NCBI GenBank assembly: GCA_003538135.1
Contig: DPOR01000013.1
Location: 157,157-221,156, forward strand
Source: Oscillospiraceae bacterium
Lineage (GTDB): Bacteria > Bacillota > Clostridia > Oscillospirales > Acutalibacteraceae
Direction of reading: 5' to 3'
Length of the DNA stretch: 64,000 nucleotides
Shown here: one piece after another, positions 15,306 to 23,331 of the stretch
Position numbering within the stretch: position 1 is the stretch's first letter
How the letters are laid out: every line of letters starts with the position of its first letter
Translations under genes and position numbers: made by a program
The notes under the pieces: model-generated
Told to the model about the DNA's origin: nothing
The model's input: only the letters and a program-made list of their open reading frames with translations
The model's database searches: none

Positions 15306-16316
15306 TCAGTCCTGCGCGTGATTCGAAAGCTTTATCTCGTTGTCGTCCGTGAACTCCGCTATAATTCCGTTTTCGTCAACCGTTGCGAAAATCGCGCTGT
15401 GGCTCACCATCGTCAGCGTCCATTTGATATCGGGATATATCTTCCCTAGTCTGTTTGTGATTATCGCTATCTCGGGCGAGAGCCCTCTCGCAAACTTGGA
15501 CGATGTCGAGCCGTAGTAGCCGTGGTGTCCGACCTTAAGCAGATCCACTTTATGAAGCTGCGGCAGAAGTAAGCCCTCGAGTCCGGTGGTTCTCGTTATG
15601 TCAGCGGCGAGGAATGCGCTTTTTTTGCCCTTTTCGACCATCGTTCCGACGGATTCGGCGTTTTCGCCCTGCCCGTGAAGCCGCTCGTCATCGAGCGCCG
15701 TGTTGTAGAAGGTCAGCGTGAAATCTCCGAATTTAAACGGCTTGTCCGGTATGTCGGAGGTAACAACCGTGCCTCTGTTTTTGAACGCCTTTACGGTGTC
15801 CTCATAGGTTTTTTCAACGCCCCAGCCCCCGTATTCGTATTCGTGGGCTATCTCGTGATTTACGGGCTTTAGATAGAAAGTCTTTACCGTGATGTCCGGA
15901 TCCTTTGCAATGGCTTCGAACGAGCCGACATGGTCGTAGTGGTTGTGCGTACCGAGCGCAAACTCGAGCGTTACCTTGCCCTCGGAGTCGCCGGCGGCCT
16001 TTTTGAGGTACTTTATAACATCCTCCTCGCTGCCGTCGTAGCTTAACTTTCTGCGCGGATTGTAATCGCCCTCGCCGGAGTCTATAAGCGCGAACTTTCC
16101 GTTTGATTCTATAAGTATTGCGTCGGAATTGTTGGTGTTGAGAAAATGTATCCTGTCGGCAGTGCCGTCCGATGAAAACTGCGCCGGGCTGATTTCAACC
16201 CTGCTTTGATAGATGTTGCACATGGCAACGCAGATTACATCGAGCGAAAAGACAGACAGCATTATCGTCATCATTATCCATGTCGCAATTTTTTTTATGA
16301 GTTTGTCCCTTGTCAT
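15306..16316 (-). CDS. Membrane-anchored/secreted MBL-fold hydrolase (ComEC-type beta-lactamase domain)
   Basis: A 336-residue metallo-beta-lactamase fold protein. It has an N-terminal signal anchor (~residues 8-32, IATWIMMTIMLSVFSLDVIC), then the metal-site motif ALGTHNHYDHVGSF (HxHxDH) and downstream KSAFLAADITRT and KVGHHGYYGS. The arrangement resembles the stand-alone extracellular hydrolase domain of ComEC/Rec2 and related secreted MBL proteins. The substrate is unknown; nucleic acid or phosphodiester is plausible. The start ATG 16316 has GGAGGG upstream. It is transcribed alone; no competence genes are adjacent. Confidence 0.82.
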   Translation of the reverse strand: MTRDKLIKKIATWIMMTIMLSVFSLDVICVAMCNIYQSRVEISPAQFSSDGTADRIHFLNTNNSDAILIESNGKFALIDSGEGDYNPRRKLSYDGSEEDVIKYLKKAAGDSEGKVTLEFALGTHNHYDHVGSFEAIAKDPDITVKTFYLKPVNHEIAHEYEYGGWGVEKTYEDTVKAFKNRGTVVTSDIPDKPFKFGDFTLTFYNTALDDERLHGQGENAESVGTMVEKGKKSAFLAADITRTTGLEGLLLPQLHKVDLLKVGHHGYYGSTSSKFARGLSPEIAIITNRLGKIYPDIKWTLTMVSHSAIFATVDENGIIAEFTDDNEIKLSNHAQD

Positions 16317-16403
16317 ATTCCCTCCGCAGCGCAAAATAAAAAACGCTTTTAAAAGTATAGCACACTTTTTCGGTAAATGTCCATATGCAGATGGGTTAAA
16401 AAG

Positions 16404-16427
16404 CGCCGAAATTAATTGTATTCGGCG
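16404..16427 (-). terminator. Terminator downstream of the 87-residue membrane protein
   Basis: CGCCGAA...TTCGGCG stem with T-rich tracts on both sides (CTTTTTAA on the minus strand). Confidence 0.65.
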
Positions 16428-16468
16428 TTTTTTTGTGATACTATATACGTATGTAAAGCGTTTTTTGC

Positions 16469-16732
16469 TTATTTTCCGCTTTCGGGATCAATAGCCTGTA
16501 TTATCAGCGAGCCGAAAAGCATGACTCCCATGCTCGGCCGTATGCAGTCTGCCGCATCCTTTGCGAGAGCTATGCAGCGCCAATAGTCGAGTCCGCGTCC
16601 TGCGAGCAGCAGAGCGCAGACGGCAAGGGTGAAAAGAACTTCGAAAATAATCACCGCGCCGAGCAAAAGTTTTCGCGAAACGGGATTTATGTAACTTAAA
16701 TTTTTAGTTATTTTTTCTTTTATACCGCGCAT
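16469..16732 (-). CDS. Small hypothetical membrane protein
   Basis: An 87-residue protein with two hydrophobic helices (~residues 20-43 and ~65-80) after a basic N-terminus (MRGIKEKITKNL). No family is recognised. The start ATG has CGGAGGTG upstream. It is divergent from the sugar-isomerase-like gene and separated from the MBL gene by a terminator, so it is probably monocistronic. Confidence 0.6.
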   Translation of the reverse strand: MRGIKEKITKNLSYINPVSRKLLLGAVIIFEVLFTLAVCALLLAGRGLDYWRCIALAKDAADCIRPSMGVMLFGSLIIQAIDPESGK

Positions 16733-16821
16733 GGCGCACCTCCGTTTTCTCTGATTCTAACCCGAAGTGCGCGTTTTCGCAATGCAAAGATTTTTACTTT
16801 TCAGGAAGGGAGAGGAAAAGA

Positions 16822-17601
16822 ATGTCCGTCGGAATATCAACCGCCTGCTTCTATCCCGCGGCGACAGAGGAGGCCTTGCGCTGTGTCGCCGAAGCCGGGG
16901 CGAAAGTCACCGAGGTGTTCTTCAATTCTCCGTCGGAGTTAGAGCCTGTTTTCCTCCGCCGACTCTCTTCGATAGCGTCCGACAACGGCATACGCATCCG
17001 CTCTCTGCATCCCTTTACCTCGTTTGCCGAGGGCTATATCTTATTCAGCCAGTACGTGCGGCGCTTCGACGATTACAGGGAGTTTTATAAAAAATACTAC
17101 GCCGCCGCCTCCGCGATAGGCGCAAAAGTCGTTGTGCTCCACGGCGCGAAGCTGCCGATGAATATCGGCACGGACGAATACGCCGAACGCCTCGGACTGC
17201 TTGTCTCGGACGCGCGCGAGCAGGGGATAATCCTCGCACAGGAGAATGTCGTCCATCACAACGGGCAGACGCCTGAATTTATGAACGAGCTCAAAAGCCG
17301 CCTCGGCAGCGATTTTCACATGGTGCTCGATATCAAGCAGGCGTATCTTGCGGGGATAGATTCGATAGAATTTTTCAGAGAGTTTTCCGATAATATCTGC
17401 CACATACATCTGAGCGACCACGATGAGAGTCACAAGTGTATCCCACCGTTTGACGGAACTTTTGATTTTGCCGCGCTGTTTTCGCTCTTGAAAAATAGCG
17501 GTTATTCGGGTGACTGTGTTATCGAGCTCTACCGCTCGGGCTTCGAGCGAACGGAGCAGCTGACGGATTCTATGCGCAGGCTCGAAAAGCTTGACATTTG
17601 A
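16822..17601 (+). CDS. Sugar phosphate isomerase/epimerase family TIM-barrel protein
   Basis: A 259-residue AP-endonuclease-2-type (xylose isomerase-like) TIM barrel. Typical strand-end motifs are [30 protein letters not shown] (metal Glu), [12 protein letters not shown] and [10 protein letters not shown] (metal His/Asp), and VIELYRSGF (Glu). The family covers sugar isomerases/epimerases and endonuclease IV-like proteins; the length and absence of endonuclease-IV signatures favour an isomerase-like role. The substrate is not inferable from context. The start ATG has GGGAGAGG upstream. nrdR follows after 49 bp. Confidence 0.85.
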   Translation: MSVGISTACFYPAATEEALRCVAEAGAKVTEVFFNSPSELEPVFLRRLSSIASDNGIRIRSLHPFTSFAEGYILFSQYVRRFDDYREFYKKYYAAASAIGAKVVVLHGAKLPMNIGTDEYAERLGLLVSDAREQGIILAQENVVHHNGQTPEFMNELKSRLGSDFHMVLDIKQAYLAGIDSIEFFREFSDNICHIHLSDHDESHKCIPPFDGTFDFAALFSLLKNSGYSGDCVIELYRSGFERTEQLTDSMRRLEKLDI

Positions 17602-17650
17602 CTGTTTTTATGCGATAAATATTATAGACGTTTATCAGGGAGTGATAGCT

Positions 17651-18106
17651 TTGAAGTGTCCGTTCTGTGGTTTTGAAGAGAGCAAGGTCATCGACTCGCG
17701 TCCCACCGACGAGGGCGAGAGAATCCGCCGCCGCCGCGAGTGTATGAGCTGCGGCAAGCGCTTCACAACTTATGAGATAATCGAAACCGTGCCGATAGTC
17801 GTTGTCAAAAAGGACAAATCGCGTGAGGTCTTTGACAGAAACAAGCTTTTCAACAGTATGCTCAAGGCGTGTGAAAAGCGCCCTGTCTATATGGAACAGC
17901 TCGAAAAGGCTGTCAGCGAGATAGAGGCCGTGCTTCAAAATTCGCTCGACCGCGAGGTGACAACCGTCTATATAGGCGAGCTTGCGATGGAGAAGCTCAA
18001 GAGTATTGACGAAGTAGCCTATGTCCGTTTCGCCTCCGTCTACAGGCAGTTCAAGGATATCAACACCTTTATGGACGAGCTCGCAAAGCTGTTGAAAGAA
18101 AAATAA
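17651..18106 (+). CDS. nrdR: Transcriptional repressor NrdR
   Basis: A 151-residue NrdR. The N-terminal zinc ribbon is [15 protein letters not shown] ... [17 protein letters not shown] (four Cys), followed by the ATP-cone (~45-140) with [16 protein letters not shown]. It senses ATP/dATP and represses ribonucleotide reductase genes. The start is taken as TTG 17651 because NrdR proteins begin M-K-C-P-x-C; the longer ATG frame from 17591 has no support. The length fits the family. No nrd genes are in this window. Confidence 0.95.
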   Translation: MKCPFCGFEESKVIDSRPTDEGERIRRRRECMSCGKRFTTYEIIETVPIVVVKKDKSREVFDRNKLFNSMLKACEKRPVYMEQLEKAVSEIEAVLQNSLDREVTTVYIGELAMEKLKSIDEVAYVRFASVYRQFKDINTFMDELAKLLKEK

Positions 18107-18130
18107 AATAAAATCAAATCAAATCAAATC
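18101..18130 (+). repeat. Pentanucleotide tandem repeat AAATA/AAATC
   Basis: Six AAATM units (two AAATA, then four AAATC) starting at the nrdR stop codon. It is a short simple repeat, possibly prone to slippage but outside the coding sequence. Confidence 0.85.
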
Positions 18131-18132
18131 AG

Positions 18133-18150
18133 GGATCGCTCCGGCGGTCC
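18133..18150 (+). terminator. Terminator of nrdR
   Basis: GGATCGC-TCCG-GCGGTCC hairpin followed by TTGAATTTTT. Confidence 0.7.
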
Positions 18151-18646
18151 TTGAATTTTTATATGCTTATCAAAATTACCGTCCCGCCGGGGAAGATAAA
18201 AGCTTTTTGCAATTGGGATTTCTCGAGCATTTTAATTATGACTCCCATACAGGAGTCGGCTCGGCGAAACGCCGAGACAGGGATTGTAACACGGAGTTGT
18301 CTGATTTTTCCCTGTTTATATAAATTTTTTCAATATCATTTTGCAGAGCACGGCGACTCGACGCCCCAATGCCGCCGTAGGCGGCACAAGAGGCAAGCCT
18401 CAGGCAGAGAGCGTATTACACGACACGGGCGAAATGAATAGCTTTTCAGTGACGCTAAAGCGTCAAAGGAATACCGCAAGCTGCTGCAAAAAAAGCAGAC
18501 AGATAATATCCGCCCCTACGGTATACTTCTTGCAGCTACTCTGCAAATTCCAGTTTGTGTAATTCTTTGACTTACGATAAAACTACGCAAAACAACCGCA
18601 ACAGTTCATCCTGCTGCGGCTGTTTTCTATGCCTTGTGTTATTTTC
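18151..18646. other. Non-coding, hairpin-rich intergenic stretch
   Basis: No credible ORF. It contains several short hairpins (GACTCC-CATACA-GGAGTC at ~18240; CTCGGCG-AAA-CGCCGAG at ~18261; GCCGCC-GTA-GGCGGC at ~18370; GACGC-TAAA-GCGTC at ~18451) and the imperfect inverted-repeat element at 18463-18570. It looks like accumulated small repeat elements rather than a gene. Confidence 0.6.
18463..18570. repeat. Imperfect inverted-repeat element (MITE/REP-like)
   Basis: The left end TCAAAGGAATACCGCAAGCT and the reverse complement of the right end TCAAAGAATTACACAAACTG match at about three quarters of positions, giving a 108-bp unit with internal palindromic pieces (TGCAAAAAAAGCA). There is no coding capacity. 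Family and copy number are unknown. Confidence 0.45.
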
Positions 18647-19987
18647 TTAATAGGTTATCTCCGCTGTCTGCGAAGCGTTGCCCGCCGCATCGTATGCGGT
18701 TATACCGTATACCGTGCCGCTCTGCGCGTTTTTGATGACCGCCGCGGTGTCCTCGTTGTATTCGCATCTCGCTAAGAACTTGCCGTCGGCGCATATCCTG
18801 TAATAGGCTACGCCGAAATTATCCGTCGAGGCCTGCCAGCTGAGTACGGTGTTTCCGTCACCGTCAACGGAGAATGTGAGCGCAGTAGGCGCAGTAGGTG
18901 CTTCGCTCTCGAGCACGTGTCCGTTTTTCAAGTAGTCAACATAGGTGTTGTGGAACATCGGATTGACATACACGGGGCTGTAATAGTGGTTGTACGAGAA
19001 CGTTATGATATTCTCGGCGTATCGAGAGGCTATGTCCATCTGCTTAACGAGCCTGTCGAGCGTCGCAGTCACATCCTGCGTGTTCTCGGTTGCGAGCGGA
19101 GTTGTTATGCCTGTGGTGTTGCTCTTTGCTACGGCGCTTGTGAAATTCTCTACGTTTGCCCAAAGGTGTATCTTCTTTCCGCTTAACTTCACGGCGTCGG
19201 AATACATTCTCCAGACGTTGACGAGATTCTCTTCAATCGTCCAGCCCGCGCCTACGGCGTCCTGCGGACAGAATATGTCCTGCTCGCGGAAGTTCACCGA
19301 CCTTATGAACGAAGCCCAGAAGATTTTCGCGCTCTCTATGCCGGGGTTCGCCCCGTACTGCGAGAAAAACGGGCTTAAGAGCAGGGGAGCGTTCGCATCT
19401 GTGCGCTCGATAGCGTCGATTATCACATTGACGCCTTTTGCAATGAAAGCGGACGAGAGCTTTACAAGCGGTCCGTTGCTCATCTCGGGCGTGAAGTACC
19501 AGCCGCCGAACGCGTCGGGATACTTTGAAATATACCTGCCGTAGATTTCTTCGATCATGTCGGCGGAGACGTCGCAGAGCTCGCCGTAGTCCTTGCCGAA
19601 GCCGGACTTTGTCCACCATTCGTCATAGAGACCCAGGCCGACCATGACCTTTATTCCCGAGCCCGCGCAGTTTCTCAGCGCCGCTTCAACAACATCGGAG
19701 GCGCCGAAGGCTGCGTCCTTAAACGTGTCAAGCTCGGAGTTGTAGTAGACGGTCCATGTGCCGTCGGAGGCCTTGTGCACCACATCCTGAATGATGAGGT
19801 ATTTTATCCCGGCCTCCTTCATTGCGCCGATTTCCTCCTGCCAGCGCCCGTCGTCCCAGGATGAGCTCATCCAGGACTGAAGAAACGTGCCGTTGAATTC
19901 GGCCTCGCATTTCTTCTCGGGCATCGGGCAGATAATGAGAGCGATGCAGGTGATTATCCTGATTACCGTTCTGAATATTCTTGCCAT
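18647..19987 (-). CDS. Secreted DUF4434 glycosidase-like protein with C-terminal Fn3 domain
   Basis: A 446-residue exported protein. The N-terminal signal/anchor is basic then hydrophobic (~5-20, FRTVIRIITCIALIICPM). A DUF4434 TIM-barrel-like domain (~30-330) has GTFLQSWMSSSWDDGRWQEE, KVMVGLGLYDEWW and GWYFTPEMSNG. A C-terminal fibronectin type III-like domain (~355-446) has APTALTFSVDG ... LSWQASTDNFGVAYYRI. DUF4434 proteins are distant glycoside-hydrolase-like barrels of unproven substrate. The start ATG has CAGGAGG upstream. Confidence 0.85.
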   Translation of the reverse strand: MARIFRTVIRIITCIALIICPMPEKKCEAEFNGTFLQSWMSSSWDDGRWQEEIGAMKEAGIKYLIIQDVVHKASDGTWTVYYNSELDTFKDAAFGASDVVEAALRNCAGSGIKVMVGLGLYDEWWTKSGFGKDYGELCDVSADMIEEIYGRYISKYPDAFGGWYFTPEMSNGPLVKLSSAFIAKGVNVIIDAIERTDANAPLLLSPFFSQYGANPGIESAKIFWASFIRSVNFREQDIFCPQDAVGAGWTIEENLVNVWRMYSDAVKLSGKKIHLWANVENFTSAVAKSNTTGITTPLATENTQDVTATLDRLVKQMDIASRYAENIITFSYNHYYSPVYVNPMFHNTYVDYLKNGHVLESEAPTAPTALTFSVDGDGNTVLSWQASTDNFGVAYYRICADGKFLARCEYNEDTAAVIKNAQSGTVYGITAYDAAGNASQTAEITY

Positions 19988-20020
19988 ATTTACCTCCTGT
20001 ATTGTATTTCGGGGGCTTTT

Positions 20021-20773
20021 TTATATTTCGTATACTCCCGAGTCAAGCAGAGCGTACTCTCTGCCTCCCACTCTGAAATATTTATATACGGGCTCGCTGA
20101 AGGTGCGGTAGTCGTTTATGGCATAGGTGCTGTTGTTTATCTGCACGGTGCGGATCTTATGCGAATCACGGTTGCAGACGAAAATGCTTCCTCCGAGGAG
20201 CGTTATGCTTGTCGGATATGAGAACGCGCTTTGAGCGCCCCCGCCTATTCTGAGCAGCACGCGGGCTTCGTCTATCGAATAGTTGATTATCGCGTTTCGC
20301 TCCGGCACAACGCACCAGAGGGATTTTTCGTATGCGACGGGATTGCATACAGGCGCGCCCTGATATGTAAATTCATAGCGCCTGACGCATGAGCCCTCGG
20401 GCGAAAAAAGCGAGAACGTTCCGGCTCTGTCGAGAGTCACGGAGCAATTGTTGAAAAATCTTGTCGGCTGGGCAAAAATGAATTCGCCCCTCTGACCGAG
20501 CTCGTCCGCTATGCGCGAACCGTTTCGGCCGAACTTGAACGAGACATATTCGCCCCTTGTTATTGGTGCGGCTATGCCTGTCTCGCAGTCGTACGAATAA
20601 AACGATATTTTGCACGCTCCGCTTTCAAGAATCTTTTTTTCTGCATATATAAAGCCCCCGTCGATAGGGGCGATGTCGGCAATGTCGGCATTAAGTATGC
20701 GCTGCAACAGCTTTTCCTCCGTTTCCGACGGCCTCTGCTCCGCAAAAAATGCGGCTTGCGGCCGCTGATACAT
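20021..20773 (-). CDS. Hypothetical protein, beta-propeller-like repeats
   Basis: A 250-residue protein without signal peptide or membrane helix. Recurrent beta-rich segments (APIDGGFIYAEKK, GAPVCNPVAYEKSLWCVV, TSITLLGGSIFVCNRDSHKIRTV, DSGVYEI) recall NHL/WD-type propeller blades, but no family is recognised. The start is uncertain. ATG 20773 has no ribosome-binding site, whereas a TTG at 20707 has GGAGG at a good distance and would shorten the protein by 22 residues. It lies downstream of the 6S RNA and upstream of the DUF4434 gene. Confidence 0.6.
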   Translation of the reverse strand: MYQRPQAAFFAEQRPSETEEKLLQRILNADIADIAPIDGGFIYAEKKILESGACKISFYSYDCETGIAAPITRGEYVSFKFGRNGSRIADELGQRGEFIFAQPTRFFNNCSVTLDRAGTFSLFSPEGSCVRRYEFTYQGAPVCNPVAYEKSLWCVVPERNAIINYSIDEARVLLRIGGGAQSAFSYPTSITLLGGSIFVCNRDSHKIRTVQINNSTYAINDYRTFSEPVYKYFRVGGREYALLDSGVYEI

Positions 20774-20796
20774 TATATAAATAAAAAGGCATTAAT

Positions 20797-20988
20797 CAAA
20801 AAAGAAGCCCCGCCGAGCCGGATACGGCAATAGTAACCTGCATCCAAAGCAGGTGGGTGCCGCCCGACGGTTTCGCGCTCCCTTCTTCCGGCAAAGCCGG
20901 GAGGTCTGCAGTCTGCCGCCGGAGACTAAGCTCCCTTGTAAAACGTGTTGGGTTAATATGAACCGTATTTATCGCACAGGGCAGGGTG
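20797..20988 (-). ncRNA. ssrS: 6S RNA (SsrS), SigA-RNA-polymerase regulator
   Basis: On the minus strand the ends pair as CCCTGCC/GGCGGGG and ATACGG/CCGTAT, with an internal bulge, giving the closing stem of 6S RNA. The middle holds the clostridial-looking segments CCGGCGGCAGACTG, the apical CCGG-CTTT-GCCGG hairpin, GGGCGGCACCCACCTG and the 3'-strand hairpin CCTGC-TTTGGAT-GCAGG of the central bubble. A U-run (CTTCTTTTTT) follows. 6S RNA mimics an open promoter and holds RNA polymerase in stationary phase. Recognition is by pattern and structure; ends are approximate. Confidence 0.72.
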
Positions 20989-20999
20989 ACTTTATTTTA

Positions 21000-21311
21000 T
21001 TATTCGTCCTCGTCGATGCGCTCGTCGTCAAAGAAAAGATCGCTCAAGCGCTCCTCAAAGGCCTGATAAACTTCCTCAAATTCGTCGTCGTCCTCGATCA
21101 TCGTCAGATATGTTTCGCCGTCCTCCTCTATAACCTTGAGGGGGAGAACCTCATCCTCGCCTTCGAGAATCTCCTCGGTGTCGTCGTATATGGGCAGCAG
21201 GGCAACATAGTGCCCGCGATCCGTTTCTATGCGGTCAAGCTCCTCGAAGATATGCTCCTTACCCTCCTCGTCAACAACGCTGACGATATCGGGATTATAA
21301 TCTTTTGCCAT
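21000..21311 (-). CDS. DUF1292 (YrzB family) acidic protein
   Basis: A 103-residue strongly acidic protein, with YNPDIVSVVDEEGKEHIFEELD, YVALLPIYDDTEE and DEVLPLKVIEEDGETYLTMIEDDDEFEEV, the DUF1292/YrzB pattern common in Firmicutes. The molecular function is unknown. It has its own good promoter (21386-21414) and is immediately followed by the 6S RNA, which may be partly co-transcribed with it. Confidence 0.88.
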   Translation of the reverse strand: MAKDYNPDIVSVVDEEGKEHIFEELDRIETDRGHYVALLPIYDDTEEILEGEDEVLPLKVIEEDGETYLTMIEDDDEFEEVYQAFEERLSDLFFDDERIDEDE

Positions 21312-21385
21312 AATAATAACCTTTCGTACGTCTCCGCTCCAAAGATGAACACGAGCCGATAAATTTTATTTTTTTCATGTATTTA

Positions 21386-21414
21386 TTTTACCCGCATTGA
21401 GTCAAATAGTCAAT
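21386..21414 (-). promoter_or_regulatory. SigA promoter of the DUF1292 gene
   Basis: Minus strand TTGACT (21414-21409), 17-bp spacer, TAAAAT (21391-21386), 75 bp before the start codon. Confidence 0.75.
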
Positions 21415-21464
21415 AGAAAAAGGAAAGTAGCAGGCAAAATGATGTAAAACTTTTTGGTATTTTC

Positions 21465-21506
21465 GCCTTTGACGCTCTGTATCGGGACGCAAAGGCAGCT
21501 TTTTTT
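21465..21506 (+). terminator. Terminator-like hairpin with no upstream gene
   Basis: GCCTTTG...CAAAGGC with inner CG pairs, then AGCTTTTTTTG. It is oriented plus, ~50 bp before the orphan RNA promoter; no plus-strand gene precedes it. Confidence 0.5.
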
Positions 21507-21557
21507 GCTTTACACAGCCAACTCAATATAAAATATTAAAAATGTTTATAAAATATG

Positions 21558-21586
21558 TTGACATTATCCAAAACATCGGCTATAAT
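21558..21586 (+). promoter_or_regulatory. Consensus SigA promoter of an orphan transcript
   Basis: TTGACA (21558-21563), exactly 17 bp, TATAAT (21581-21586): a perfect consensus promoter. Confidence 0.88.
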
Positions 21587-21674
21587 ATAGACGTAGAGAG
21601 GGAGAAAAGCTCCTGGCGCTGAGTCGGCGCCGTACCTGAGAGGTACACTCAAAAAAAGATAGGAGGCGAGTCCG

Positions 21675-21728
21675 ATGTACAGCGAAACAGAAACCCGGTA
21701 CTCCGACCGCCCGTCACAGCTTATCTGA
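21675..21728 (+). CDS. Possible 17-residue leader peptide within the orphan RNA
   Basis: An ATG eight bases after a perfect AGGAGG opens a 17-codon frame (MYSETETRYSDRPSQLI) ending in TGA. The good ribosome-binding site argues for translation. Against it, the ORF lies within a well-paired helix and the RNA has no downstream gene to regulate. No homologous peptide is recognised. Confidence 0.25.
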   Translation: MYSETETRYSDRPSQLI

Positions 21729-22018
21729 AAGCTCAGCAGAGCAGAATATCAGCAATTTTTCTGCACTCAGAGCTTTTCGTCCGGCGTACGAGAACGCCAA
21801 AAAAGTGATGGGTGTATCGAGCGGCAACGGCCGCAGCATTTCAGACGAAAACGATAAAAACCGTAACGATGTCCGAATTGCGCCGCATCAACGGTAATCC
21901 GGCGCAGCAGAAAACCAAAAATCTTTACGCTTACCGTTTTATATAGATCGGAAATAAAAAATTAATGTCAGAAAGAAAACCGATCGTCTGAATGCATAAA
22001 AGTTAATAGATAAAAATT

Positions 22019-22048
22019 GCAGCACTGTGTCGGCAGTGCTGCTTTTTT
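22019..22048 (+). terminator. Terminator of the orphan RNA unit
   Basis: GCAGCACTG-TGTCGG-CAGTGCTGC, a perfect 9-bp stem, followed by TTTTTT. Confidence 0.85.
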
Positions 22049-22230
22049 GCTTTTGTCTGTATAAAAAAGCAGCTCCGTGCGGAGAGGCGCACCCCGTAAG
22101 GAAGTGCGCCTCTGTAAGGAAAATATCACTCCGGGCAAAGCCCGAAATATCTCTTTTGTCCGTAGGCACAGCAGGCATCGGATTTTGTCACCAAAAGCCC
22201 CTATGAATCTTTTTGGGGATAGTACAAAAA
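22049..22230. other. Non-coding stretch with short palindromes
   Basis: No supported gene. It contains TCCG-TG-CGGA, GAGGCGCAC...GTGCGCCTC (22084-22112) and a CGGGC-AAA-GCCCG hairpin flanked by AAATATC-type arms (~22121-22150), which looks like a small REP-type repeat. Confidence 0.5.
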
Positions 22231-22259
22231 GAAGGCAGCACAAATTTTGTGCTGCCTTC
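22231..22259 (-). terminator. Terminator of the YdjC-family gene
   Basis: A near-perfect 14-bp inverted repeat, GAAGGCAGCACAAA/TTTGTGCTGCCTTC, followed on the minus strand by TTTTTGT. Confidence 0.8.
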
Positions 22260-22301
22260 TTCCTTGCGGAGTCTCTCTTGAGCCGCTCCTTTTTGTTTTA
22301 A

Positions 22302-23192
22302 TTACTTTTTCATCTGCGCCAAATCGCGGTAGTTGATGAGCTTTATGCCGAGGCTGTCGATGTGCTGCTTCGTCTTGGGGTCGGCGAAGAGCTTATATTC
22401 CCAAACTCTGCGGTGCCAGGAGTTTGTTATGCCCTTGAGCTCGTCACTCTCGAGTGCGGGATGGATATATGTCTCGGTTATGCCCTCGGGGAAGGTCTTG
22501 TAGAGCTCATAGATATAGTCGCGGTAGTTTTCGTAGCTGTCGTTCTGCGGACCGCTCCATTCGCCGGGAAGCAGGTAGTCGGGAGTTGCCACGCCGACGC
22601 TGCGCGCATATTCGTTGAACTGACCGACAAGGCCGAGAATCTGCTCCTTGTCAATCTTTATGTCGAGCATGGTGTTGTTCATCTGGGCGTCGGTGAAGGT
22701 GCCGGGGAAGCGGAACGGAAGCCCGTATTCGCCGGCTATGCCGAGAGCGAGCTGAAGCAGCTCGAAGCGGCCTGCCTCGATGCCGTAGAGCGAACCCATG
22801 TGGTTGTCCATATGAGAGGGGGTAAGTCCCATCGCCTTGAGACGCTTTACCTGAGCATGAATTTCCGCGGCGACTTCTTTTATGTCGACATTCTTCTCAA
22901 CGTCGATGCTCTCGTGATACATGAAGCCGAGCTCGTCACGCAGGCTGTCGGTGTTGCTTGTGCCGACGGGCGCCCAGCGATATGTAGCCCATTCGCTCGT
23001 GAAGGTCAGATGCACGCCGATGGCGAACTGCGGATTATTCTTTGCGAACTGGCACGCCTCATATGCCCACGCGCAGGGAGCCATGATAGTCGAAGAGGTG
23101 ATTGAGCCGGACTTGAGCAGATCCATGACGGCGAGGTTTGCCGACCTGCACATTCCGAAATCGTCTGCGTTAATAATGAGATACTTATCCAA
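22302..23192 (-). CDS. ChbG/YdjC-family carbohydrate deacetylase
   Basis: A 296-residue deacetylase of the YdjC/ChbG/HpnK fold, which removes acetyl groups from N-acetylated sugars. Metal and catalytic motifs are LIINADDFGMCRSAN (DD), IGVHLTFTSEW (His) and SHMDNHMGSLYG (HxDxH-like), with ETYIHPALES near the C-terminus. The start is taken as TTG 23192, with AAGGAG eight bases upstream and giving the family N-terminus (DKYLIINADDFG); the ATG at 23237 lacks a site. It is monocistronic with its own terminator. The substrate is unknown. Confidence 0.88.
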   Translation of the reverse strand: MDKYLIINADDFGMCRSANLAVMDLLKSGSITSSTIMAPCAWAYEACQFAKNNPQFAIGVHLTFTSEWATYRWAPVGTSNTDSLRDELGFMYHESIDVEKNVDIKEVAAEIHAQVKRLKAMGLTPSHMDNHMGSLYGIEAGRFELLQLALGIAGEYGLPFRFPGTFTDAQMNNTMLDIKIDKEQILGLVGQFNEYARSVGVATPDYLLPGEWSGPQNDSYENYRDYIYELYKTFPEGITETYIHPALESDELKGITNSWHRRVWEYKLFADPKTKQHIDSLGIKLINYRDLAQMKK

Positions 23193-23331
23193 TGATAACA
23201 ACTCCTTTTTATTATAATAGGGCGTGACCGCTGTCAAAAACCCTAATTTTGCAGTATCTTTGTCACAAAAAATTATACACTATATTCTTTCGGATTACAA
23301 CATTTTTATTTGATATGTCGTAAAAAAGATA

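Larger units (their letters stand above)
21592..22048 (+). ncRNA. Unidentified structured RNA transcription unit
   Basis: It begins at a consensus promoter and ends at a strong terminator (22019-22048), with no plus-strand gene after it. Dense pairing is visible: GGAG/CTCC (21601-21613), GGCGC/GCGCC (21615-21631), GTACC-TGAGA-GGTAC (21632-21646), the compound helix GGCG-GTC-GTAC / GTAC-GAC-CGCC (21665-21711), AAAGCTC/GAGCTTT enclosing GCAGA/TCTGC (21728-21776), GGCGT/ACGCC (21783-21798), GCGGC/GCCGC (21821-21834) and TGCGCCG/CGGCGCA (21879-21906). A 17-codon ORF with AGGAGG sits inside one helix. I cannot name the family; the raiA RNA of spore-forming Clostridia is one candidate to test. Confidence 0.65.

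Noticed and set aside
18101..18130. AAATC repeat as a possible CRISPR or phase-variation switch
   Set aside because: Units are only five bases without spacers, and the tract lies at or after the nrdR stop codon, so slippage would not alter the protein.
21592..21720. The orphan RNA 5' part as a metal-ion (M-box or yybP-ykoY) riboswitch or T-box
   Set aside because: The conserved cores of those classes, including the T-box GGTGG segment, are not present and no downstream gene is available to regulate.
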